From CAZIAK01 sp964537035 (GTDB taxonomy: Bacteria; Planctomycetota; B15-G4), in assembly GCA_964537035.1 (NCBI GenBank), contig CAZIAK010000017.1, positions 24,817-88,816 of the forward strand: a stretch of DNA of 64,000 nt. Direction: 5' to 3'. Of the stretch, positions 16,040-23,985 are shown piece by piece. Position numbers and translations under genes: made by a program. The notes beneath the pieces were generated by a model. It was not told where the DNA came from. It did not search any database and saw only the letters and a program-made list of their open reading frames with translations. Every line of letters begins with the position of its first letter. The first letter of the stretch is position 1.

Positions 16040-17677
16040 TCACCAGACCGGGTTGATGATCTCGAAGCGCCGGGGTGTGAACACCGGTTCGATCCGTCGA
16101 GCCACTGCTGCCGGTGGTGTGCGATGGACGTTCCACCCTGCTCGCCGGGCCGTTCTGGCTGAAGCCTCGATTTGCTCCTGGGACCACAGCTGGGTCTCGT
16201 CCCAGACGTAGAGTGCGTGGAGGTTTACCAGCGTCATGCGCTCCGTGCCTTCGCTGCTCAGTGTGCGCTGCAGGACCGTGGGCAGCATCTGCGGGGTCGC
16301 CAGGGTCACCTGCAGGTTCTCCACGCCGCTCTCTTCGAGTGTCAGCAGCAGAGGGATGGCATGGCCGCGGATCATCGAGTTGAGCAGGACGTGGTGGCCC
16401 GAGCTGTCTGCCGCCGCGAGGGCCTTCGCCACCGCAGCGTGGTGGTCGACCCAGAGGGTCCTGGTATGGGCAGTGGTGATCGATGCGGCGGTGAGCAGCA
16501 GCGCCCAGCAGAGCAGCCCCGCCTGCCGCAGCCGTCGTTGCTCGAGGCCGCTCCAGGCATGGACGATGGTCAGCACCATCATGGGGAACAGCAGAAAGCA
16601 GGTCTTGGTGATGGTCAGCGTGTGGGTGCCGTGGACGAGGTCGCCCACGAGGATCGCCCCGGGGTAGATCGGAGCGCTCCAGAGCAGAGCACGGGCCGTG
16701 GTGTCACCCTCTTTGACCTTGAAGGAGCGAACCAGGGCCAGAGCGAAACACAGCACGGTCAGACCACCGAGGCCGTAAAACAGGTTGCGAAAGAGCCGCA
16801 CCAGATCGCGGGGGAGAGCGTCGCCGAACAAGAACGTCGTGCAGAGCTGGGCGCCGGTGTCCGGTGAGGCTGCCAGGATCGCGCCCTTGTAGTACGACGG
16901 CGTGTTGCCCGTGAGATCGAGGTGCCGTTCGAGGGCGGGCAGCCAGGGGACGAAGGCGGCCACAATGAGCGCGCCCATGATGACGATGGCCGCCAGGGAG
17001 CCGCCTCGTCTTTGCGGGTCGCCGAGCAGGGTGGCCAGGGTCAAGAAGGCGAACTGCCAGGCGATCACGAAGCCGTAGTGATAGAGAGAGTAGAGACCGA
17101 CAAGTGAGAGGGCGACGAACTGGACCCGGCGCCAGGCATGGGCGCGCCCGTCTGCGAGGTCCACGGCACAGAGTGTGGACCAGACGCCGAGGCAGAGGGT
17201 CAGCGCGTAGGGGCGGGCGAACGTGGCCATGCTGGCGAACCACGGAGACAGCCCTGCCAACAAGATCACCCAGACCGCGGCGCTGGGGCGGGGTGTGAGA
17301 CGGCGGGCCAAGAGGGCCAGGCCGATCAGGGTCAGCACGGCGCTGATCAGGCTGGGCATGCGCAGGGCGATCCGGTGGACGCCGGCGACGCCCGTCCACA
17401 AGCGCAGCAGCAGAAAGTACCCTGGAGGGTAGGGGTTTACCCGCGAAGACAGCCTCTCCAGCACGTCCCCGAGGGAGCGGGGCGCGGTGCCGTCGATGCA
17501 GTCGTAGAGTGCAGAGATGGGGACGGGCTGCAGCGGCGCCACCAGCTCTCGATCGATGCTGCCCACGGCCACATCCACGGAGACGCCCTCGTCATGGGCG
17601 AGCCCGAGCAGCAGACCGTTGAATGTGGCGGCCGTCAGGAAGACGAGCAGGGCCCCCGGGATGAGCCAGCGATTCAT
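16040..17677 (-). CDS. GT-C/PMT-family (GT39/GT83-like) membrane glycosyltransferase
   Basis: 545 residues with about 10-12 membrane spans. The first periplasmic loop carries an acidic pair (LLLGLAHDEG), the usual catalytic/lipid-phosphate site of GT-C enzymes. NPYPPGYFLLLRLW matches the PPLYY-type motif following the second span, and FARPYALTLCLG is a conserved helix of this group. A ~110-residue soluble C-terminal tail follows. Such enzymes transfer sugars from polyprenyl phosphate to lipids, glycans or proteins on the outer face of the membrane; acceptor unknown. Upstream neighbour of the alpha/beta hydrolase (24-nt gap). Confidence 0.75.
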   Translation of the reverse strand: MNRWLIPGALLVFLTAATFNGLLLGLAHDEGVSVDVAVGSIDRELVAPLQPVPISALYDCIDGTAPRSLGDVLERLSSRVNPYPPGYFLLLRLWTGVAGVHRIALRMPSLISAVLTLIGLALLARRLTPRPSAAVWVILLAGLSPWFASMATFARPYALTLCLGVWSTLCAVDLADGRAHAWRRVQFVALSLVGLYSLYHYGFVIAWQFAFLTLATLLGDPQRRGGSLAAIVIMGALIVAAFVPWLPALERHLDLTGNTPSYYKGAILAASPDTGAQLCTTFLFGDALPRDLVRLFRNLFYGLGGLTVLCFALALVRSFKVKEGDTTARALLWSAPIYPGAILVGDLVHGTHTLTITKTCFLLFPMMVLTIVHAWSGLEQRRLRQAGLLCWALLLTAASITTAHTRTLWVDHHAAVAKALAAADSSGHHVLLNSMIRGHAIPLLLTLEESGVENLQVTLATPQMLPTVLQRTLSSEGTERMTLVNLHALYVWDETQLWSQEQIEASARTARRAGWNVHRTPPAAVARRIEPVFTPRRFEIINPVW

Positions 17678-17800
17678 GACGGCTGGGCACTCACGGGGTG
17701 GCCGGGTTTGCCCAGCCCAAGGGTCTTGTCAGCTGTGGCAGATCCCAATGGTGACGCACTCTTCCGGGTGGCGAGACCCGTTCAAGGTATCACGGATCTC

Positions 17801-18565
17801 TCACCGCCCCCTGCGACCTGTGGGGGCGTCGGATGGGCTGGCGCGCTTCAGGCTCTGGATGGGGCCATGCTTGAGCGGCTCCTCATGGCTCGGGGGCTCT
17901 GGCAACGCGGCTCGGACCGTGGCCACGGCCGCCGCAGGCGCAGCTTCGAATTTGCGCACGCAGCTGTCGCAGCAGAGTCGCACGAGCTGGGCCCCATGAA
18001 GCACGTCCCGGGGGGTGTCACCCAGGGGCTTGCCCGAGATGGGGCAATTCTTGAGCGGGTAGTCGGCCTTCTGGGCTGCGATGGCGGCGGCATCGAGGGC
18101 TGTAAAGGCCGGTTCGGGGTCGATGCGCAAGCTGTGCAAGCAGCTCTTGCAGCAGAGCTTCACCAGCCGGCTGTCCAGAATCACGAGCTGCGCGTTCGCG
18201 GGCAGGGGTTCGTCAGACAGGGGACAGGTGCTCAAGGGGTAGTCGGGCAGCTGCGCCTGAACGATGGCCTCGTCGAGGCGGGCGGCGAAGCGATCGGCTC
18301 GAGCCCTCAGTGTCTTGGCGCAGTCGCTGCTGCAAACCTGGAAGAGTCGCTCTCCCATGATGACTTCGATGGGGGGCTCTTCGGTCGGCCCGCCGGCGCC
18401 ATCGCCTTCGTCGACGCTGGCGCCGTAGCCCTCGCCGTCCACGATGCAGGTGGCGAGCGGATAGAACGGGCGCAGGGTCTCTGCGAGGTCGTCGTCAGCA
18501 GCCAAGAGGGCAGGGCTGAGCAGGGTGATGGCCAGCAAGGCGCAGCGCAGGGGTGTGGTGATCAC
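17801..18565 (-). CDS. Secreted protein with three TRASH/YHS-like cysteine repeats
   Basis: 254 residues from a GTG start with a signal peptide (RCALLAITLLSPALLA). Three ~65-residue units each begin YPL-x-x-C and end in a Cys-x-x-Cys-type pair: YPLATC...VCSSDC, YPLSTCPLSDEPL...LCCKSC and YPLKNCPISGKPL...LCCDSC. The C-P-[LI]-S-x-x-P-L plus distal C-C-x-x-C pattern recalls TRASH/YHS metal-binding modules. I infer a periplasmic metal (perhaps copper or zinc) sensor, store or chaperone. The first unit is degenerate, with an acidic insert, and lacks the first Cys of the distal CC. The C-terminal tail is basic and disordered. Confidence 0.7.
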   Translation of the reverse strand: MITTPLRCALLAITLLSPALLAADDDLAETLRPFYPLATCIVDGEGYGASVDEGDGAGGPTEEPPIEVIMGERLFQVCSSDCAKTLRARADRFAARLDEAIVQAQLPDYPLSTCPLSDEPLPANAQLVILDSRLVKLCCKSCLHSLRIDPEPAFTALDAAAIAAQKADYPLKNCPISGKPLGDTPRDVLHGAQLVRLCCDSCVRKFEAAPAAAVATVRAALPEPPSHEEPLKHGPIQSLKRASPSDAPTGRRGR

Positions 18566-18605
18566 GGTTCCTGTCTCTCGTGGGTTGCGGCGGGTTGGGC
18601 GGGGC

Positions 18606-20390
18606 CTACTTGACGATCAAGCCCGCGGTTTGCACCTGGGAGCGCACCGCACCCTCATTGAAGGCCAGCACCTGGCTGGCGCGCAAGATGGTGCAGCCTT
18701 CCAGACGGGCAGAGGTGCCGGGACCCCACAGCTCTACGGCATAGCGCTCGGTGTCGAAGGTGGAGTTGGTCACCTCGGAGCTGGCGCCGTCCATCAAGAA
18801 CAGCGCGATGGAGTCTCCCGCCAGGAGGCAGTCGCTGAGGGTGAGCCGGGTGCTCCCACCTGTGGCGTATACGGCCTTCTTCGCCGAGAAGAGCCGGCAG
18901 CCCGCAAGGCTCACCTGGCTCTCGGCGTAGTTGTCCGTGACGATCACCCCGTGGCCCTGGTCGTTGTCGATGTGACAGTTGATCAGGTCCACGTGGCCGC
19001 CGTTGATCTGCACTGCGGGCGTGCCCTTGCCAGCCGAGGACGAGAGCGAGAGGCCGCGCAGAGTGACGTTGCCATCCGTGTTGACCCAGAGGGCTGAGTG
19101 GTCCTTGCCCTTCAGCACGACCTCTTCAGAGCCGCCGGTCGATGAGAGGGTCAGGGAGCGCACGATGCCCACCCGCTCGGCGTAGGTCCCCGGCGCGATC
19201 TGCAGGTGGGAACCTGTCGGGGCACGATCTGCGGCGAGGGAGAGCGACTCGAAGTGGGTCTCGTTGAGGCCGGCCCAATGGGGCCAGAGTGAGCGGTCGG
19301 GTTGGACGAACAGGGTCGGGGCGCCCTCGTCGGGCAGCAGAGAGAGCAGGTTCTTGCTGACCAGGAAGGGCCCGTCGATGGGTTTCTGGCCGAACACACA
19401 GTCGCGCAGGGTCACCACGGCCATGGTCTCAGGGTCCATGAAGGGCGCCGGGTTGTCCCGCTCCCAGGTGAAGCGGCAGGACTCGAGGGCGCCCTTGGAG
19501 TCGCCCGTCATGGCCAGTGCGGTGCCCTCTCCCGAGCGAACGATGCAGTCGACGAGAATGAGCTGGGCGCCCGGATCAGAGGTGCCGGCGGCAGCGCTCC
19601 CCGGGGAGGCGTCCAGGCGGCAGGCCGAGAGACGCAGCTGGCCCTGGTTGACGACGACGGCCGCCGCGGCCTCGCTGCCACCCTTCAGCACCAGGTCGGA
19701 GGCCTCGATCATGGTGACCCGGTCGAGGGTCAGGGCCGGTCGATCGCGGCCGTTGATGATCACAGGTCCCTGCCCTGCCCCTCTGCGCAAGCTCACGCGC
19801 CGGTCGATGACCAGGGCTTCGTTGTAGGTGCCCGGCTGGATCCTGATCTCGTCCAGGTAGCCCGCGGCGCGCAGGGCTGCGGCGATGGTGGCGTGATCGC
19901 CCGAGCCGTCACGAGCCACCACCCGAACTCGGGGGCCGCCGGCAGCCTCTTCCTTGGCAGGCTGGGCGCTGGGGGACTGGCTGGGGGACTGGCTGGGGGA
20001 CTGATCGGGGGCCTGGCCGGGGGCCTGAGTGGGGGCCGGATCGTCAGGTTGGGGGCCAGGCAGATCAGCTGCTACGGCGGTGGGCGTTCCGCCGGTCTCG
20101 GTGCCTGCGCCGTCCGGGGCCTGGGGCGGGGGCTGAGTGGCCGCGTGGTCCGCAGGCGGGTCGATGGTGGCGGCTTGGGCTTGGGCGGGGTGGGTCAGGC
20201 CAGGCGGGTCTGCCCTGTCGCCGTGGACCACCGGCAGGGGCGGCGCCGACTGCGGGCTTGGCGCCAGGTCGTGGCTTCTCTCCGGTGCAGCCTTGTCGGG
20301 CTGGGCAGGTTCGGTTGCCTCGGGCGCAGTGCAGCCGAGAAGGGTCACCATGCAGAGCAGGAGCCACCGTGCGGTGTGGGGTCGAAACAT
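18606..20390 (-). CDS. Right-handed beta-helix lipoprotein with Pro-rich linker
   Basis: 594 residues. The ATG of MFRPHTARW is chosen because it begins a lipoprotein signal (lipobox LLGC); the frame is open 49 codons further but encodes no better signal. Residues ~20-155 are a low-complexity Pro/Gln/Ala linker that includes a four-fold Q-S-P-S repeat. The rest holds two pectate-lyase-like right-handed beta-helix segments, each opened by a DHATIAAAL or GSHLQIAPGTY type motif (PGTYNEALVI, PGTYAERVGI) as in NosD/parallel beta-helix proteins. Probably a surface carbohydrate-binding or polysaccharide-modifying protein; no catalytic site is evident. Ends 41 bp before the Cys-repeat gene. Confidence 0.75.
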   Translation of the reverse strand: MFRPHTARWLLLCMVTLLGCTAPEATEPAQPDKAAPERSHDLAPSPQSAPPLPVVHGDRADPPGLTHPAQAQAATIDPPADHAATQPPPQAPDGAGTETGGTPTAVAADLPGPQPDDPAPTQAPGQAPDQSPSQSPSQSPSAQPAKEEAAGGPRVRVVARDGSGDHATIAAALRAAGYLDEIRIQPGTYNEALVIDRRVSLRRGAGQGPVIINGRDRPALTLDRVTMIEASDLVLKGGSEAAAAVVVNQGQLRLSACRLDASPGSAAAGTSDPGAQLILVDCIVRSGEGTALAMTGDSKGALESCRFTWERDNPAPFMDPETMAVVTLRDCVFGQKPIDGPFLVSKNLLSLLPDEGAPTLFVQPDRSLWPHWAGLNETHFESLSLAADRAPTGSHLQIAPGTYAERVGIVRSLTLSSTGGSEEVVLKGKDHSALWVNTDGNVTLRGLSLSSSAGKGTPAVQINGGHVDLINCHIDNDQGHGVIVTDNYAESQVSLAGCRLFSAKKAVYATGGSTRLTLSDCLLAGDSIALFLMDGASSEVTNSTFDTERYAVELWGPGTSARLEGCTILRASQVLAFNEGAVRSQVQTAGLIVK

Positions 20391-20799
20391 CGTCCAGAAT
20401 CCATGGGCGAGGCAGGGAAGGCCAGGGAGTAGCCCGTTGATCGCGGCACCATATCTGAGCATGGAGAGGGGGTGGCTCAACAAGCCTCTCTCGGCAGCGG
20501 GCAGGGAGAGTGCCTCGCCCGGCTCGGCGCCACTCACCTTCGACCCTCTCTCAAGCCCCTTCTTCTCTCACCGCGCCGCCTGTCCATGGAGCGAGGCGTG
20601 GCGAAAGCGCTTCAAGGTCGAGTGTTCCTGCCATTGGCAGGGCATCTTCCTGCGGCTTGTGTTGACCCTTGCTTCCGAGGATCGCTATAACCGACTCGCT
20701 CTGCGGGGTTTGCGGGCACATGGCCGATCGATCGGTCTGGTGGCACAGACCCCTGCTCGCGTGAGTCTGCTGAACGTTGCTGAACAAAGGGGCGTGACC
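20391..20799. other. 409-bp divergent intergenic region
   Basis: It lies between the beta-helix lipoprotein (minus) and the pseudokinase operon (plus). It carries a good sigma70-like promoter for the rightward operon at 20662-20691. I see no gene; the long open frame running through it is upstream read-through of the kinase frame. Confidence 0.6.
20662..20691 (+). promoter_or_regulatory. Sigma70-type promoter of the pseudokinase/GTPase/Hsp70 operon
   Basis: TTGACC (20662-20667), an 18-bp spacer, and TATAAC (20686-20691). This is the best consensus promoter in the window and lies about 100 bp upstream of the ATG at 20800. Confidence 0.65.
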
Positions 20800-21714
20800 A
20801 TGACGGAACCGGCATCGGCTGAAGCTGCCGCGGACCTTCCCAAGACCATCGGGAACCACGAGATCCTCAGCCGGCTGGCCTCCGGGCCCATGGGCGACCT
20901 GCTGATGGCCAAGGCGGGCGATGAGGGGCGTCACGTGATCAAGAAGCCCACGGCCCCGTACGTGAAGGTGTCCAAGGACGCCATCAAGATGCTCAACGCG
21001 AGCTTTGATCCTCGCCTGCGCCCCTATCTCGAGATCGATCACGACAACAAGCGTGATCGCTATCTGGTGATGGACTACTTCGAGGTCCGCTCGGCCTCGC
21101 TGTCGGCCCTTGACGGTCTCACCAAGGGAGAGAGCGTCGCCTGGCTGATCAGCGCTTGCGGTGCCCTGGCGGCCCTGCACAAGAACAAGGTGGTGCACGG
21201 CAACCTGAAGTCGTCGAACATCCTGGTGCGACGCTCGAAAGACCGTTCCATCCCGGGGACGGTCGCCGGGGCCCTGCCCATTCTCAGCGACATCGGCCTG
21301 CGCTACGCCTACGACAAGGAGTACTTCGTGGGAGCGACGGCTGCGGCCATCTACCCCTATATGGCCCCCGAAGTGATCGATATGTTCGTGGAATCAGGCC
21401 TGGACGACGACTGGCAGCCCGCGCCCTCCGCCGATGTCTACTCGTTCGGCGTGGCCTTCATCGAGATCTATTCCGGATTTCAACTCTTCGATCTCCCCGG
21501 TGAAGAGCCCTCACCCCAGCGATATGTCGAGGAGAAGCGCCGGCGGCGGTACGTGCTGGCCGAGCGCAATGACTTCAAGTCCGAGGTCGACATCAAGAAA
21601 CTCAACGAGGTCCTGGCCAAGTGCCTCGACCCCGAACCGAAGAACCGATTCGCAGACGCACAGCAGCTCGAGAAGGCGCTGCAAGACACTCTCGTGAAGA
21701 ATGGAAAGGCATGA
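20800..21714 (+). CDS. Protein-kinase-fold protein, probable pseudokinase
   Basis: 304 residues; ATG preceded by AAAGGGG at proper spacing. The kinase fold is evident: a weak glycine loop (RLASGPMGDLLMAK), a VIKKP lysine, YLVMDYF hinge, catalytic-loop region VVHGNLKSSNILV, SDIGLRY in place of DFG, APEVID, and SADVYSFGVAFIEIYSG. The catalytic HRD is HGN, so the proton-accepting Asp is Asn, and activity is doubtful. Cytoplasmic, with no membrane span. It opens the operon with the dynamin-like GTPase (overlap at 21711-21714), Hsp70-like and GrpE-like genes. I infer a scaffold or nucleotide-sensing regulator of the GTPase. Confidence 0.8.
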   Translation: MTEPASAEAAADLPKTIGNHEILSRLASGPMGDLLMAKAGDEGRHVIKKPTAPYVKVSKDAIKMLNASFDPRLRPYLEIDHDNKRDRYLVMDYFEVRSASLSALDGLTKGESVAWLISACGALAALHKNKVVHGNLKSSNILVRRSKDRSIPGTVAGALPILSDIGLRYAYDKEYFVGATAAAIYPYMAPEVIDMFVESGLDDDWQPAPSADVYSFGVAFIEIYSGFQLFDLPGEEPSPQRYVEEKRRRRYVLAERNDFKSEVDIKKLNEVLAKCLDPEPKNRFADAQQLEKALQDTLVKNGKA

Positions 21715-23954
21715 TGAAGGACGAGACACTGCAGGAGATTCATGGCGAGCTGACCAAGGCCGAGAGCGCGCTTCGCGACCTCGCCCGCCGGGTGAAGCAA
21801 GACTCCAGGGCCGGAGTCAACGTCTGCCGAAACTTCACCGACTGGGCCGCCACGCCTCCGGACAACCGCCTCGACAGGGCCAAACGGCGCCTGGAGCAGG
21901 AGTTCTACCGGGTGGGCATCGCTGGAATCTTCAGCTCGGGCAAGTCGACCATCATCAATGCCTTGCTGCGGGAGCCCGATCTGCTCCCCACCGCCTCCCA
22001 CGTCTGCACCTTGACGCGAACCATCATGCGGGCCCCCGAAGAGGGCTCTGGTGAGCGGGTCGAGGTGCACTACTGGAGCCAGGACGAGGCGATCCGCAAG
22101 GTGGTCCGCAACAGCAAGTTCGACGACGCCTTCGACTCAGACGACCGTCAGCGCGCCGAGTCCGGGTCGGTCAACGTGGATGACATCCACACGGCCATTC
22201 GTCGCTGCCAGGAGGGCGATCGCGAGCAGCAGGCCCTGGCTCAGGAGCTGCGTGAGTTCGTCGACGCCCTCGATATCCACGCCTCGCGCCTGGGCCGGGT
22301 GCACACCGTGCCCCTGTCCGAGAAGGACCAGTTCTTGCGCACCACGGCCGTCGAAGAGAACGGCGTGACGCGGCTGGTGGGCATCGGGCACATTCGCTGC
22401 ATCGCCCACGCCATCCTCTACGTGAACAACCCGCTGTTCACCGAAGAGCACATCGAACTGATGGATCTGCCGGGCACGGACGACCCAGACCCCACCCAGA
22501 AGCAGATCACCTACGACGCCCTGAAGACCATCGACGTGCTGATTTCAGCGGTCTATGGCAGCAAGGGCCTGAACGAAGAAGATCTGGCCATCATCGACGA
22601 GATGCTGGCTCATCACCACGCGGTGACCGAGAAGACCTTCTTCACCGGCAATCGGATGGACGACATCCAGGTGGGCGACGTGAGCAACGCGTCCCTCGAA
22701 GGCCTGCTGTCTGACGGGCTGATCAAGCATCTGACCAAGCGTGGCTTTGACGCGACCCGGGTGTACTTCGTCAGTGCGCTGTACGCCGAGCTGCTGTGCA
22801 TGGAGCAGCGCCGCATGCCCATGAATGACGAGCAGCGCAGCACTCTCGATTCGTTGCGCCAGAAGTGTGACGACCTGGGCAGCAAGCTGGCCGCGGACAT
22901 CCGGCCTGACCTCAAGGACCAGTTGGTCGAGACCTACAAGGACGGCGGTATCTCCAAGCTCCGCCAGGACCTGATCAACTACCTGAAGCACGACATCAAG
23001 ACCACGCACTTCAAAGAAGTGCAGACCGATCTTGGCGACGTGCTGACCAACCTCGACGGGCTGCTTGAGCCCGAGCGGGCCGATGCCTGGGATCTCGATT
23101 CGGACGAGTCTGCTCTGGACACGTTCATCGACGACGCGACCAACCAGTTCGAGAACATCGTCTACACCTTCGAGGAGAACCTCGAGAAGGCCTTCCCCAA
23201 GGTCGTGGTGCAGCTCGACGAGATGGTCAAGTCGAAGGTGGAGAACCTGCTCGCCCGTGACAACAAGGCGATCAACTTCCGCAAGATCCGCTCGGAGCTG
23301 CCCTCTCCAGGGGCCTTCCAGGTGAAGACGGCCGTGATCACCAAGGCCCGGGACGCCATCGGCAAGGAGGTCACCAGCCTCATCGCCGGCCAGCTGGCCA
23401 AGAAGATGAGCAGCGCGGTGGTCACCAAGCTCGGTGAGCTCGCTCCCCGGGACGCCTTCGAGAAGCTCGATGAGCAGCTCGACAGCAACCTGGCCGATCG
23501 TTACGCCGCTGCGGTCGAGGGCTTCGAGAAGGGGCTCCACCGCTCGTGTGAGCTGCGGGTCAACGAAGAGATCCACAACCTCCGTGGTGACATCCCCGAG
23601 CCGAACCCGGGCGGGGGCGACTGGAGCCAAGAACTCGAGGAGGCCTTCCGCGGTGAGCTGACCAAGCTCTTCACGGACAAGCTGTCTGCACGGATCGGTC
23701 GCTTCGACAAGGTGCTGCCGGTGCACTTCAAGTTCGTCTCCCACGAGCTGGTCGACACGCTCAAGGGCCTGCTCAGTGACCTGGCCCGTCTGGGACGGAA
23801 GCGGGATGACCTCGAGATGCCCGTGTTCGCGGGTGTGGATCTCGATCCTGAAGAGCTGCGTCGCCGTTCGCTCAAGGGCTACCTCCACAGCTACGAACTC
23901 GCCGCAGAAGCCCTGAAGTCTGCTGGCGTCGAGCTCAAGTCCATCGCGTCCTGA
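21711..23954 (+). CDS. Dynamin-like large GTPase
   Basis: About 747 residues; starts at an ATG-ATG overlapping the kinase stop, with GGAAAGG just upstream (the second ATG at 21714 has the better spacing). P-loop GIFSSGKSTIIN (~residue 75-86), switch Thr in PTASHVCT, DxxG in MDLPGTDD, and a G4-like GNRMDD. A long helical region follows (residues ~390-740) as in bacterial dynamin-like proteins, but I see no strong membrane paddle. Such GTPases remodel membranes or act as NTP switches in defence and envelope-stress systems. Tight coupling to a pseudokinase and Hsp70-like gene points to a dedicated assembly. Confidence 0.8.
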   Translation: MMKDETLQEIHGELTKAESALRDLARRVKQDSRAGVNVCRNFTDWAATPPDNRLDRAKRRLEQEFYRVGIAGIFSSGKSTIINALLREPDLLPTASHVCTLTRTIMRAPEEGSGERVEVHYWSQDEAIRKVVRNSKFDDAFDSDDRQRAESGSVNVDDIHTAIRRCQEGDREQQALAQELREFVDALDIHASRLGRVHTVPLSEKDQFLRTTAVEENGVTRLVGIGHIRCIAHAILYVNNPLFTEEHIELMDLPGTDDPDPTQKQITYDALKTIDVLISAVYGSKGLNEEDLAIIDEMLAHHHAVTEKTFFTGNRMDDIQVGDVSNASLEGLLSDGLIKHLTKRGFDATRVYFVSALYAELLCMEQRRMPMNDEQRSTLDSLRQKCDDLGSKLAADIRPDLKDQLVETYKDGGISKLRQDLINYLKHDIKTTHFKEVQTDLGDVLTNLDGLLEPERADAWDLDSDESALDTFIDDATNQFENIVYTFEENLEKAFPKVVVQLDEMVKSKVENLLARDNKAINFRKIRSELPSPGAFQVKTAVITKARDAIGKEVTSLIAGQLAKKMSSAVVTKLGELAPRDAFEKLDEQLDSNLADRYAAAVEGFEKGLHRSCELRVNEEIHNLRGDIPEPNPGGGDWSQELEEAFRGELTKLFTDKLSARIGRFDKVLPVHFKFVSHELVDTLKGLLSDLARLGRKRDDLEMPVFAGVDLDPEELRRRSLKGYLHSYELAAEALKSAGVELKSIAS

Positions 23955-23985
23955 ACTCGCGACAGCACACTGAGAAGGATCAAGC

